From NCBI RefSeq assembly GCF_036884655.1, contig NC_088342.1:9357501-9421500 (forward strand): a stretch of DNA of 64,000 nucleotides, in the 5' to 3' direction. The position numbers and the translations under genes were made by a program. Shown piece by piece: positions 1 through 12,700 of the stretch. The stretch comes from Musa acuminata AAA Group. Lineage: Eukaryota; Streptophyta; Magnoliopsida; Zingiberales; Musaceae. The notes below the pieces were generated by a model. That model saw only the letters and a list, made by a program, of their open reading frames with translations, had not been told where the DNA came from and did no database searches. Position 1 is the first letter of the stretch. The number at the start of each line of letters is the position of its first letter.

Positions 1-671
1 CCAGAAATGGTAAAGGGAGTTATGCTTAGAGCCCGTGATGCTCTGTCGGCCCTATATGACTTCACTCAGACGTGGGTGGATGAAGCTCCCAAACGTGTGA
101 GACTTATGTTTGGTGTTCATTAAGAAATGGATGTACCATATTATGTTATGATCCCACTTCACCTTCTATCTGTTTGATATGATATCTAAAGCTTTGGTTG
201 TGTGTTTCTATATGTGCTTTGGATTAAAATGATATGAATATAATGTCAAATTCGACGTTTGAGATTTTATTCTGTATTCGTTCTTTGATATATTTTCAAA
301 ATATTTCATATGTTATTGATATCCAAAATGCTCCTTACGTCTTTGTTATGCCTTGAAAAGTGCAACATCCCTTATTTTTGAAAATTTTATAAGGGTCTAT
401 TTGTAATATAGAGACCTAAATATAAATATTAGAAATGTAATATGATTTATGAAATATTTCCATTTAAAGTAAAGAAAAAAAATAGTAGACATGTGTCACT
501 AGCTAACCTAATGGTGCCACCTAAGTTTTCTCTAAGGATGACACCTAGCATTTTTCATACATGCTTGCCACCTTGCAACATTTGCAACCCTTGTGTTAGC
601 CAAAAGTAATTAAATGAGAGATTAAAGGAGAAACTAAATGTAAACTTAAGATGTTGCAGCCAACGTGAGTT

Positions 672-702
<31 letters not shown>

Positions 703-1671
703 AAGAAGAAGAAGAAGAAGAAGAAGAAGAAGAGGAAGAGGAAGAGGAAACTTTGTTTGAGGTTTTGCATCAACTCCCCCACATTTAGGAATCAAACTCT
801 TTTAAGACAAGTGTTCTAACTCTATCCCACAGAAATCTTAATCTCTGTTTTCATTTTAATTCTACATAATTCAAAAGATTTCAGCTTAGCACTAAACCTT
901 TCTTTCGTTTTGATACAAAGTAATTGAATATGTAATTTTTCGGTAATCCGACATCTATTCACCGTTTCGGACCTAACTTTTAGCACTAAACTCTGATTTA
1001 GGCAAAGTCCAATTTATTTGAAAGTAGACTTAAAGACCTTTATTTTGGAAACCTTATTTGTTTGAAACTGTCCTCTTTGCTATGGATATGCTAGTCACTT
1101 GCTGAGCTCTATGTGCTCACCCCGTTGCTATATAAATTTTTCAAGATAACTTATCGCTCGCTAGAATTTTTAAAACGGGCTGAGGCAATGGAAAGCCAGA
1201 TGATTTTGGAGCAAATCTTTCATACTTGATAAGTTGATGTTGTATAAGTTTCTTTTGTGTGTAATAAAATATCATCGATAACTCTATATTGATGTGTCTT
1301 GTAAATATTTGGAATATACCTCTCATGTCGGGATTTTAGGAATATTAAGTTTAAACTCTATAATGATATAAATATGTGGTATATATTGGTTTTGTGATTG
1401 TATAGATTGCCTTGCTTATGGATTTATGATGTGGTTATGGTTTAGTTGAGTTGGCTTTGGATTTTGTGAATCATTAAGTGATATGATAGTATGAGTATAA
1501 ACTTCACAGGTCTTATGGATTATAGAATATATGGAAATGACTTGAATGTATAAATTGTGAAATATAGAGGTGAATTTTGACTTGAATGTTTTCTCAATGT
1601 CCTCAAACGTGTGATTGGATCTTGGAATGTATTATTGTTGATCTATAATAAATTTGGGGCGGGGCATGACA
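1..1671 (+). repeat. Rearranged gypsy LTR fragments
   Basis: Two pieces of the same LTR family as the solo LTR at 4113-7219. Bases 1-356 match about 5948-6450 of that LTR. Bases 361-1671 start TGCAACATCCC and end GGGGCATGACA, like the LTR termini TGTAACATCCC and GGGCGTGACA, but lack the middle: 480-960 matches 4310-4960, then the match jumps to about 6640-7219. No 5-bp duplication flanks 361-1671. This is therefore a deleted or recombined copy rather than a clean insertion. No coding capacity is seen. Confidence 0.75.
672..749 (+). repeat. (AAG)n microsatellite
   Basis: About 20 near-perfect AAG units followed by AGGAAG variants, inside the left LTR fragment. The matching place in the 4113-7219 LTR (about 4496-4540) has only a short, impure AAG tract. 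The array therefore expanded after the copies separated. Confidence 0.9.
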
Positions 1672-3345
1672 AACATGGATGCTATTCATGGATGTCTTGC
1701 CACCTCGAATAGGGGTGGTGTTGGACTCATCCTAAAATGCATGAATAAATAAACATATGAAAAAGCTTTTTGGTTTGGGTTCAAAATCTCTAATAATGAA
1801 GCCGAGTATAAGGCGCTTCTCTCAAGGCTTTGGCTCACCAAGGAGTTTCAACTCCAGGATTTAATAATATTCAATGACTCACAATTAGTTGCGAACTAAG
1901 GGAAACTACAAATCTCGAGATATAACCATAGTAAAGTACCTCGTCAAGGTGTAGAAATTAATATGTAGCTTCTCTCGACTCAATGTGTTGTAGGGTCTCT
2001 GTAAAGAGAATGCCTAGGTTGATGTGCTCACTAAATTAGTATTGACCTGGGCCCCGAAGGAGGGTTAGCCATTAGTCAAGATGTTACTAACTCAAACTAT
2101 TAAGAAGCATGATAGTGGCTACATTTGAAATAGAGCCAAACTAGATGGATGAGATATTATGCTAAAAAAAAATAAAATGCTCCTGATATACCCTACATCG
2201 ACCCAAAGAGTCAAGTATTATAAAGCATAGTTTTGCATAATTAATAGTCACTTATATCTTAAGTCTTTTAGTCAACATTTTCTCGAATGTTTGACACTTA
2301 AAGAGGTCGAGAAGGTGCTCGCCAAGGTGCATGAGGGTATTTGCGAGGAACACATTAGTGGATAGACCTTTGGCTTCAATGTACTTCGGTAAAGGTTCTA
2401 CACACTGCACAAGGATACAATAGCCTATGCCTAAAGATGCCCTAGGTGTTAGAGGTTTACACAGATACAACATCAACCGATAAATTTGTTGAGTCTGATC
2501 GATTATGGATGACCCTTCACCTAGTAGAGTATAGATATCCTCAGACCCTTTTCATTGGCCTTGGGCCAATGAAGGTTTCTCATTTTTGAGTTGATTATTT
2601 TATGAATTTGGTGGAGGCTAAGTTATTAGAGTTGATCACCGAGAAGTAAATTGAGGGATTCATATAGAAGAATAGCATCATCTGCTTTAGAATTCCGAGA
2701 GTCATTACCACTGACAACGGAACTCAATTCAGCTATACAAAGTTCAAGGAGTTCAACTAATATTTAACTCGGTAGCTCATCCTCAGACCATCGATCTCAC
2801 CGAGGTCACCAATCGAGTTATTCTCGAAGGGTTAAGAAACGGATTGTTGGGCAAAAGATACCTAGGTGAATGAGCTACCAAGTATTTTGTAGGCCTCTCA
2901 AACGACATCTAAGATTAGGTTGGGAGAATTACTATTCAACTTAGCCCCCAGCACTAAGGCTGTCTTACCACCTGAGATAATCTTTCCAATACCTCGGGTT
3001 GAGAATTTTAATGAGAAAATATTCAAAAAAGGACTTCAAGCCAGACTTGACTTAATCAATGAGGTCAAAGCATAAGCATACTTAAGGGCACTAAGATATA
3101 AAAAAATGATAGTCAAACTAGATAATTAAGGTGTTCACCCTCAGAGAGTTGGAATTGGGGACCTAGTGCTTCGAGAAGCTGAAGTTAGTAATCTAACTAG
3201 ATCTCATGGTAAGCTAGCATCGAATTGGGAAGAGCCATATCGAGTCATCGAGATCGTCCGAGATGAAATCTATTACCTCAAGATAATAAATGGAGTGGTG
3301 CTATCGAGGACATGACACATCACAGATTTAACGAAGTTTTACCCC
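1672..3345 (+). pseudogene. Decayed Ty3/gypsy pol: RNase H and integrase
   Basis: Remains of a retrotransposon polyprotein read on the plus strand. Around 1705-1900 a conceptual translation with stops and frameshifts gives RNase H-like text (GGVGLIL, NNEAEYKALL, IFNDSQLV). Around 2270-3320 there are integrase-like pieces: a SVAHPQT-type motif near 2770 and a C-terminal segment near 3140-3330 that includes a LASNWEEPY-type match. Stops occur every few tens of codons in all frames, so the copy is dead and old. The order RNase H then integrase fits Ty3/gypsy. With the antisense remnant downstream I infer a Tat-type lineage. Gag, protease and reverse transcriptase are not seen here. Confidence 0.7.
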
Positions 3346-3582
3346 TAAGATGTCCTTTGGGATTAGGTTGGGGAGACTACGCCTCAAGCATCGAGCATTA
3401 GTCTATCATGTCTTTGGCATCAATTGTAAAGTATATATATACTTTTAAGTGTTAGTATTGCAAGGAGAAAGAAATTCATTACTATAAAAAAGATTACATC
3501 AACTCGATCGAGCTTGTACATCCAAAATGAGATCCTGACCTACTAAGATAGAGGACTGGTTGGATAGACAAGCCTAGCGACA

Positions 3583-3915
3583 CTATAAGCAAATGATAAA
3601 AGGAATAAGATAGGTAGACATACTCGACGACCCAGACCAACACAATACGAACAATAAGCTAGGCATTGGGGTGAGGTGGCAAGTTAGGACCATCGTCAAA
3701 GGCACTTTGGGTGCCATCAAAACGTTATGATCCTCGAGGTAATTAGTGAACAGATCCTCCTCGAGCTTCATCCTAGGATACCTTATTTTAAAATGAGCTA
3801 AGGCAATATAGTACCCGTATTGATATGAGGTGACCCTCAACCTCTCCAATCCTCTCCTAAACTCGGCGAAGGCCTTGTAGTTAATAATCGCTTCCTTTTG
3901 ATACCTCGATATCAT
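3583..3915 (-). pseudogene. Antisense ORF remnant of Tat-like gypsy element
   Basis: A 110-codon minus-strand ORF lying downstream of the plus-strand integrase remnant. Its start contains YKAFAEFRRGLERL, YQYGYYIAL and RYPRMKLEED segments. I recall similar text (tyrosine-glycine-tyrosine, then R-x-R-Y-P and acidic residues) from antisense ORFs of plant gypsy elements. The last 30 or so residues lose this character, suggesting a frameshift. Tat-lineage elements such as Grande and Retand are known to carry an antisense ORF between pol and the 3' LTR, which fits this position. The assignment is by position and remembered resemblance only. Confidence 0.5.
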
Positions 3916-4107
3916 GCATTACTCGGTCTCTAATGCCTCCTTCAAACCCTAAACCTACTCAGTGATGCTCATGACTCACTCATTGGGCATAACAACTTGC
4001 TCGACGAGCTCCGAGTTGTATATTCTCATCGAATCTAACTCTCAGGTAAGTCATAGTAGCTCATTTTCTATGTTTTAGTTATTATTCCAGACTCCTCTTA
4101 ATTGCTC

Positions 4108-7100
4108 GGCGTTGTAACATCCCCCATTTTTGAAAATTTAGTAAAATATTTGTTTGTAAAAATAAGGATTATTTAATAATTATTTTATATTAAATAATAT
4201 TATATTAAAGTTTATGGCTAAGGACCTAAGAGTAAATATTAAAATTTTGATATGATTTATAGAATATTCAGAATTGAGTAAATAAAAATAAAATAAAATA
4301 AAAATTAGTGGACATGTGTCACTAGCTAGCCTAATGGTGCCACCTAAGTTTGCTCTAAGGATGACACCTAGCACTTTTCATGCATGCTTGCCACGATGAA
4401 ACTTTGCAACTCTTGTGTTAACAAAAAGTAATTAAGTAAGAGATTAAAGGAGAAACTAAATGTAACTTTCAGATGCTGCATCCAACGTGAGTTTAAGAAG
4501 AGAAGAGAAGGGAAGAAGAAGAAGAAGAGGAATTGAAGAAGAAGATTTGATTGAGGTTTTGCATCAACTCCCCCCATTTGGGAATCAAATTTGTTTAAGG
4601 CAAGTGTTCTAACCTCTTCCTACAGAATTCCTAATCTCTGTTTTCCTTTTAATTCTTAAGAAGGTTTCTCTTGCTACCTTCATGCTAGAAGGAGAGGCTG
4701 AGCACTGGTGGCGAACCATGAAGAGGATTTCTGAAGCTCGACAAGAGCCAATCACTTGGAAGGTATTTACAGAAAAGTTCAATGATAAATATTTTCCGGA
4801 TTGTATCAGAGAGCAGAAAGAATTGGAGTTCCTGAATCTCATCCAGGGAAATTTGACAGTAGCCAAATATGAGTCTAAATTCACCGAGCTCTCTTTCGGT
4901 AATCTGACCTCTATTCAATATTTCGGTCATAACATTTTGTAATAAACTCTGATTTAGAAAAACCTATTCCATTTGAAATTAGACTCAAATATCTTTATTT
5001 TGACACTAAGATTGAATGATTTGGAGTTTAAATGACTACTAAGACTTCTGTTTCAATTAACCCTACAGATTCTGCAAAATAGGGACTGAAATTTCTGACC
5101 TCTTGTTGCTTAACTACTTATAACTTTCTGCTGTGAACTCAGATTCATACAAAGTATGATTTATTCGAAGCTAGACCCAAAATGCTTTCTTTATATACCT
5201 GATTTGAAATTTTCGGAGAATAATTGCTAACTAAAACATCTGCTTTCATCGACCCAATGAATTCAGTAAAACAGAGCAAATATTTTCAGACCTTTGGCTA
5301 CGAAATTATCTGTAACTCCCTGTTGTAAATTCCAATTCTTGTCAAACTTAATTTTCCTAAAATTAGATTGATAAAGCTTTCTAATGACACATATTTTGCA
5401 TAAATTGGAGCATAATTGGTTATCAAAATAGTTCATACAATGTCCCTATCAAATTCTGCCAGAATCGAGCTTTGGTCGATTTCGGCTCTCCTTGTTTCTT
5501 CTCTTTGGAAATCGATTTCGGCAAACACTCTTCAGTTAAGCTTTACATTATTACCTTAAATTCCTGTATACTTTTGTCCTTTATTTATTTGTCTGTAGCT
5601 ATCATCTAAAGTTCATGTTTCCAGCGTAATGATTCGGCACATGCATCCCATTGTTCCGCATTTGCTTTCGATATGTGCCTCTTCCAGTTTCATTTCTTTG
5701 GATATTGAATTCATCTAACTTTCTTATTTCAATTGAGCCATATGTGATTTCTTGAAATCCTTGTATACTCCTGCTTTTGTTTCCTTTTAAATCTGAATAC
5801 ATTTGTGAAAGATTCTGTTTGTATCGTATTGACTCGAAAGGCATATGTACATTTCGTTGTTCCGCATATGCTTCTGATATGTGTCAATGTTATTGTTCAT
5901 ACTACCCTTTTGTACTCTGGTGTCTTGTGGGATATTGTGAACCTTTGCCAGAAATGGTAAAGGGAGTTATGCTTAGAGCCCGCGATTGCTCTGCCGGCCC
6001 CATTGACTTCACTCAGACGTGGGTGGATGGAGCTCCCAGACGTGGGAGACTTATGCTTGGTGGTCATCCAGAAATGGATGGACCATATTATGTTATGATC
6101 CCACTTCACCTTCTATCTGTTTGATATAAAATTCAGAGCCGACCTAGCACTTGGGCAGGGTGAGAGGGCTCGAGTAGGAAAGGGCTACCCGTGGATGGAG
6201 TCGAGAACTCATCACGGCGTGGAGCCACCACTGAGTTAATCCTCACATGCACTATGCTAGAGTACGACGTTTGAGCTTCTATTTCATATTTGTTCTTTGA
6301 TATGTTCTGAAATGCTTCTTATGCTTCCGAAATATTTCCATATGCCATTGATACGTTCTGAAGCATTTCATTCACCATTGATATGTTCCGAACTGTTTCG
6401 TATGCCATAGATATCCAAAATGCTCCTTACGTCTTTGTTATGCCTTGAAATTATCAAATGTCATCGATATGCTCCTTATACCAATGATATGCTCCAATTT
6501 CCTTTCTCCTATTGTTATGTCTAATGCCTGTTTTTGAACGAGGTAAACCTTTGTGATTTTATATCAAATGAGATGACTTCAAATGAAGACTTGTATTTCT
6601 ACTTTTGTATCTTGATACTAAGCTTGCTTGAACTTCTCCTATCGCCATGGATATGTTAGACGCTTGCTGAGCTCTTTATGCTCACCCCGTTGCTATATAA
6701 ATTTTCCAGGGTAGCTTGTTACGCACTGAAAAGCTAAAATTGGGTTAAAGCAATGAAAGGCTAGAAGATTTTTGAGCTAATCTTTGTTGGATGATGGTTT
6801 TTGTTGTATAGTAAACTTTACTTCTGATGTAATGTTAAGGATCTATTGATACTTATGTGTTGTAAAATGTCAAAGGACCGCTCATGTGTATGGAATGATA
6901 AGTTTAATATGTGTAAGGATAAGAACTCATGGTAAATAATTGTCTTTTTGTGATTGTATATACTTCTATGATTATGGGTTTGTGGTGTGGTTGATGTTTA
7001 GTTGAGTTGTCTTTGGATTTTGTGAATCTCTGAGTGAAGTGGATTATGATTATGTAATGTACAGGTTTATGAATTGTGAATAGAGATTTTTGAATGATTC

Positions 7101-7224
7101 TTAGTATCCTCAAATTGTTAGATTGGATCCTGGATTGAATTGATTAATGAATTATAATATTATTGATTTTTAGACAGGGTCACACTTCCTGAATGTGATA
7201 ATTCAGGGGGGGCGTGACAGGCGT
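4108..7224 (+). mobile_element. Solo gypsy LTR with GGCGT target-site duplication
   Basis: The LTR runs from TGTAACATCC at 4113 to GGGCGTGACA ending at 7219 (3107 bp). It is flanked on both sides by the 5-bp direct repeat GGCGT (4108-4112 and 7220-7224). TG...CA ends plus a perfect 5-bp duplication are the hallmark of an LTR-element insertion. With one LTR and no internal pol, it is a solo LTR left by LTR-LTR recombination. It landed inside the older Tat-like element. It contains a captured gag piece (4658-4897), divergent internal repeats of roughly 200 bp between about 4940 and 5440, and a CAT-box/TATA-like stretch near 6700. Confidence 0.88.
4658..4897 (+). pseudogene. Gag fragment captured inside an LTR
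   Basis: About 80 codons open in one frame and clearly of the retrotransposon gag domain. They run from KKVSLATFMLEGEAEHWW through TWKVFTEKFNDKYFP and EFLNLIQG to VAKYESKFTELS, where the family text breaks off and LTR sequence resumes (GGTAATCTGACC). The related LTR at 361-1671 lacks this piece at the same place (about 868-950). The fragment was therefore acquired by this LTR lineage, and no gag stop has accumulated. It has no upstream gag start and no protease, so it is not a functional gene. Confidence 0.8.
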
Positions 7225-9241
7225 AGTTGGCAAGGCGTCGCTCAACCTCTTTTAGCTGCCTTGCCAACTCATCCACCTAAGCCCTTACCTTGCCTGACCT
7301 AAACCTATAAGAAAAAAACACTCCTTCCAACCCTTATTATTAGAAGGGGCACCACTAACTTTGAAGCCCTCCCAAGTAGCTAGGTAGAAATTATTTTTTC
7401 TCTTTCATAGTTAAAAGCAAGCAATGAAGAGTTTGTGAGTGAGGTAATATCAACAGTCAGCATTCTTCGATGAACACTACCAAGTAGTGCCATGAGTTAG
7501 ACATCATATATGAGGGTGATATCCTTCACTATTGAAGGTAATATACTATCGCTAGGTGGAGGAAAAAATGAAGTCCCAACTTTAAAGTATTAGAAGACAA
7601 GTAAAATAACCTGAACATGAGATCGAATGAATGGTGACTAGGCCAAGAGATTTGCAGATCAAACTTGATCGGGATGGAGTACCAAGTCCGCAAGTGATCC
7701 AGGAGTTGTGCACTCATCATTGAGTCTATATCGTATATGCTTTTCATAGACTCTAAGCCCCAAAGAACCTTTAGGGTTCATGGAAACTGACTCCCCCGAT
7801 AAGGGGGAGGTCAGGACTTCCTTCGCCCTTGGGTTATCCAAGGATAAAGCATCGATCTACTTGATCATTCGACAGTCATGAAATTGATAGGAGCTAGTAT
7901 GAGAAAAGAAAGACATATCGGCCTATGGAGGCGAAAGAGCATGATGCTCGAAGACTGAGGTGTTATTAAGTCGACGCACCAAGAGGCGAATGGAGTTTTG
8001 AATGCTCAAATGGAAGAGTGAGTCTCACCCCCTATGCTCAAGGGGGATTTACAAGGAGGTGATCAATCTCTCTCCTTCCACGATAATGGTAAGTGCCCTT
8101 TCAAATTGGTTATGTAAGGACATCTATTGATAAAGGGATACTTCGAAAAACACAAAGTGATTAATGTACCAATATCATCTTAAAAAGCACAAAAGTGACT
8201 AATGTGTGAAGTCAACATCGGAAAGCATAAAAGTGATTAATATGCGAAAAACCTAACCTGTGTAGAAAAAAACTCATTATGGTCGGAGGCTCAAAGCAAA
8301 ATATACTTAAGGTGCAGGGTGTCATATTCTAGGAGCCTAAACTATGTAATTAAATAAATCATCCTTTATTTATTACATGAGTTAGGAAAACCTGACCCGC
8401 ATCAAAAGAGACTTACTACGGTGGGAGGCACTATACAAAATATACATGAGACACGTGAGTTGGGAAAACCCAACCCGCGTCAGAAGAAACTCGTCATGAC
8501 GGGAGGCTTATGACAAAATATATCCAATGTATGTGAGTCTGATCCCTGCCTTCGCTCGAGGTGGGGAGGCTAGGAAGCCCAACCTCCTTTGCCTTTACTG
8601 AGGCAGGGATGTTGGGAAGTGCCTCCGCCCAAGGCGTGGGGCTCAAGAAGTACGACCTCACCTTTTCCTGCAATGTGAAGGTCGGAAAACCCAACCCCTA
8701 CCTCCAACGAGGTGTGGAGGTTGGAAAGTCTAATCCCCACCTTTGCCCAAGGCGTGGAGGTCGAAAAACTCGACATCATCTAGTTAATGTGTGTCCCTCG
8801 ACGATATGAGGTGTAGGTCAATAATGGATTGCCACCGACAATGCTAGAGATGATCCCAGATAGACATGTCAGACAAACTCATTCCAGGCGATGTAGACAT
8901 GCTGAACGAACTCATGCCATATGAACTAAACATGCCACCAGGTTGATCATATATCGAAGAGGTATGAACTCAACATGCCAAATGAACCAAACGTCGCACT
9001 CCAGACCCCTATGACAAGAGTCTCAAAGCATGTCTTTAGGGAGAGACAAATGATAGAGAGTACATTGTTATCTAAACGTCATTCGACATGCAACAACCAC
9101 ATTGTGCCCAAGGTGGAAGGAGAATACAAAGATTACCCTCCACTCATTTGCCCATGTGGGCAAGGGGTCCAAGGCAAGAGGTTATGAGTTGCACCCCCAC
9201 CCCTATATGTCACCCATGTAGATAGGAGGCTAGAGGGAGGT
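7225..9241 (+). repeat. 3' non-coding part of Tat-like element with tandem repeats
   Basis: This resumes the element interrupted by the solo LTR. I see no intact ORF; short ORFs around 8494-8809 are chance readings of repeats. Two degenerate tandem families are visible. About 8240-8530 has three copies of a 70-150-bp spaced unit (GGGAAAACCCAACCCG..., CTCGT..., GGGAGGC..., AAAATATA). About 8540-8790 has units of about 55-60 bp built on CAAGGCGTGGAGGTCGGAAAACCC. Tandem arrays in the 3' untranslated region are a known trait of Tat/Ogre-type elements. A purine tract AGAGGGAGG at about 9232-9240 looks like a polypurine tract. Confidence 0.6.
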
Positions 9242-9700
9242 TGTTAGAGATGGTTAAAGACCGTCTCATTATAAAATATTTTATTAAATATTCTACTTCT
9301 TTATGATCAGATAGTTTATCTCCACCACAGTGAAAATGTGAGTTGACTTTTTTTGACTACTCAAGTCGCACTAATACATCTTGATTTACTAATTTTGACA
9401 TTGAAAACATCGAATCGAAAAACTTCCCAGGTTCTAGTATCCAGACCACATTGGACTAATAAGATGTCAATAATTTTTTTCCTTAACGGCTAGTTTTTTC
9501 CGGATGAAACTCCATGTGTAGATTTCCGAGGTCCTTTTGATGATCAATTGTGAGTTTTTTTTATAAAGAGCTAATGTTGCGTCTCTTTTTTTGATGCACT
9601 AGAGAAGATTTATCATATCAGATTTATTCGAGAGAATATCCCGGTCAAGAGTCGGTAAAAAGGAGTTGATCGATTCCAACGGGACCGGAATAATCTGAAG
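9242..9700 (+). repeat. Putative 3' LTR start of the Tat-like element
   Basis: TGTTAGAGATGG starts directly after the purine tract AGAGGGAGG plus one T, the expected arrangement of polypurine tract then LTR. Downstream text is non-coding and AT-rich. I could not find the LTR end because the matching 5' LTR lies outside the window, so the end coordinate is only indicative. Confidence 0.4.
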
Positions 9701-12700
9701 TACACGTGTGGTTATCGGAATGGCATAGCGTGTTGTTCACCCCGCGAGATGGATGATGTGGTTGGCGTTGAGGGTGCGTCCGTCACGGTGGCCAAACGTG
9801 TCAAGCGATGGATGCCACAAGATCGATAGCAACAGCTTGGCTGAAGAATCAATCAATCACATTGTGAGGTGGATTAGTGGAGCGGCTCACAGAACCTTAA
9901 ACCGAAGGAGGATCTGAATGAGATCAGCTTCCGCCTATGGTGGGAAAGAGCTCTTAACGAATGAGATCTCCGTGCAATAATCGAATGCGAACCTTTCAGT
10001 CCATGCTCCGAGTACAACGATCAATCCCACCAGTCGCAAGCACTTTGTCACTGCTATCGGAATCCTCCTAACAATCCTCCAACCTTGTCCTCACTTCAAG
10101 AATCTCCTTTCCTTTTTCCTACACGACAAAAAGAAAAAGATAGGGTAAAGCATCTCCCATCTCCATCGGTCCTCCAGTTTCATGCCGGAATAAAAACAGC
10201 CAGCGCGACACCTCGACTTAGTCCTCGTTGATTCTGACAAAATATGTAAAGCGGAGGGAATAAAGATGAACCATACCTCCGTCACTCCTTCCACAACTTG
10301 GTAACCGAGTCAACAACATTTCTACAACAGAACCAGCAACAGAACAATTCTAGGAAGAAATCTTGTATTGATCGACAAGCTGGAGAGGCAAGAAAGACAG
10401 AATTACTAAAGCATGGAGAGCGAAGGTGACGAAAGGAGGACCCTTTCTATTTCTTCCTTTGTCAGATGTCTTCTTATCTCCTAGAATCTCCGATACCACC
10501 ACACTTTTTTCTTGCCACGCTAGTTCAGATGGCGACCCTTTTGCCAGCACTTGGTTTTGCCTGCTTTGCTTTTCTTTATGGTGGCCGAACCTCCCTTCCC
10601 GGCTCCTCCCACCGCCCACTGGGGACGTAAGGCTTTAGAGGTCGGAGTGGATCTGCTACACCTTGTTGCTTCGATATACAGGAGATTCGCCAACTTAGGC
10701 ATCACTTCGGAGTGGATGTTTTGAGCACCTCGTGCAGCAACACTGGCCATACATGTGCTGTTCTGCCACAGGACAGCCAAAGTCTCTGCTGGAGAAGAAA
10801 GAAGACATCTTATGGATGAAGAAAAAATAAGTACTTCATTGCTTCAGATAGAAAATATAGCGTAAGAGTTTTGACAAAATTCTCACACTCCCAAAGAGAG
10901 TTTTCGCAGAATTTTCTAAGATGCTAAACTGATTTCGATAGTTACACCCACTAATATTCAGTCTTAAGCACAATAAGCCAAATACAAACTGCACAATGAA
11001 ATTACAGATTACACTGCTGAAAGATAACTAAAGCAAATGTTAAACATCAAAAATTCATGCTGTGTATTCCAAAATATTTAAACTGGTAATATTGCCAGCA
11101 GCTGATGTTCTTAATGTAGATAGAAACTGCAATGAACTGTCACAAGTTGCTTTTGATAATGCAGATACATGAACCAGAGAAGATAAGCACACAAAAGTGT
11201 AGAAGTCGAGGAAAGCAACAAATTATTTTGAATCTCAATGGACCAGGCTGGTAGAAGACCCACATCAAATACTGACTAGAAGAAAGATCCAAGACAACCA
11301 ATTCTTTGCATTGGAAGAGGCTTAGGTGAATCTGTGGGATCCATCCATTAACAGAACATAAGATAAGTGGGGAAGAAAAATCTAAGACACTTTCGATCCA
11401 TTTGGGATGTAACGAGATTAAAGAAAAAAGATTCTAAATACGTAATGTCAGTTGAAATTTTTAGGTAAGGTTACATAGCCACTGGTGGCTTTATCTCTAA
11501 GACATCAAACTACAATGCACAATCAAGGAGATTGAAATTTACCTTGAGTTGGACGTACTAGATTTTATGCCTGTGGAAGTTGATGGTCCTTCGAAGGCAT
11601 AATGTCCAAATAGTGATACTTGTATCTTCCATAACTGGGGAATGTACACGTAGTTACCTACGAGCATGAATGTCAGCACCATGTTAACGACTCAGTAACT
11701 GCCATTTCAAACAAAGGGCCAAACTAGCTAACATGCATATACACAATATCACTTGAGCCAGATAGACCCCATGCTTTACTGAGATCCTCTTAGTAACAGT
11801 AAAGAGCACATGGGCCAGGCACAATATACACTATTCTTGAACCTAAAATAGTGGGGATGATGAGATCATGATTAACAGGGGCTAAAGACACTAACAAACA
11901 AGTCGATTGAAGAGATTTTAGCATAATAAGCTGATCTACTCATTCAAAAAAAAAAAAAAAAACAGAAAAACATCTTCAAGGGCTAGAGGCATCAATTCAA
12001 TTGATCACACTAACTATATATTTTCACTCAACACCACTATTATTTCCACATATCATCAGAAAGGAATCACCTCTAAAACATATTTGGACTTCACGTGATG
12101 TATTTAACACATATTGCTGAATATGTTTGCAATTTTGGATGCCCTCCTCCAAGGTTATATATTATCTATGCCTTTAAAAATTAGGTCACATAAATGACTA
12201 TCAGGGGCATATATCTAACACCAACATGTAAAACTTTCCAAATATACATCTAAATGGTGCTGGAACTGGAATAGTAACCACCTTAAGTGACATTTAGGAG
12301 AACTTGTGCAAGTATGCCTGAACCATCCTTTAGCTTTTATTTCATGTCATCCTTCCTGCATAGTTATCTTGTCATCCATCAACACCCATAGCAATTTATT
12401 ATTGGAGCATTTGTTGAGAGAAATATACAATTAACTAGGTTGTTTTCAAGAAAGCATACAGAGAGTCCATAAGGCTATTCATACATCTTAATATGCATTC
12501 AGGGCTTTACTCTCAACTTCATATTTCTTAGCAGAGAAAAATAACTACCATATCTTTTACACGTATGTAGAAACATTCAAATTATGTTTCAGAAGGTAAT
12601 CTATCTCTGAAAACCCACCTTCAATCTCCCTACCCAATCACCATGGCATTTTCATTTTAAGTAGAAATAGAAGAAAACTACATCTTACTTCCAACAAGGA

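Noticed and set aside
555..782. Minus-strand 75-aa ORF with a long Phe run
   Set aside because: It is the complement of the (AAG)n microsatellite; composition artefact inside an LTR.
8494..8809. ORFs of 66-82 aa on both strands
   Set aside because: Readings of the degenerate tandem repeat in the retroelement 3' region.
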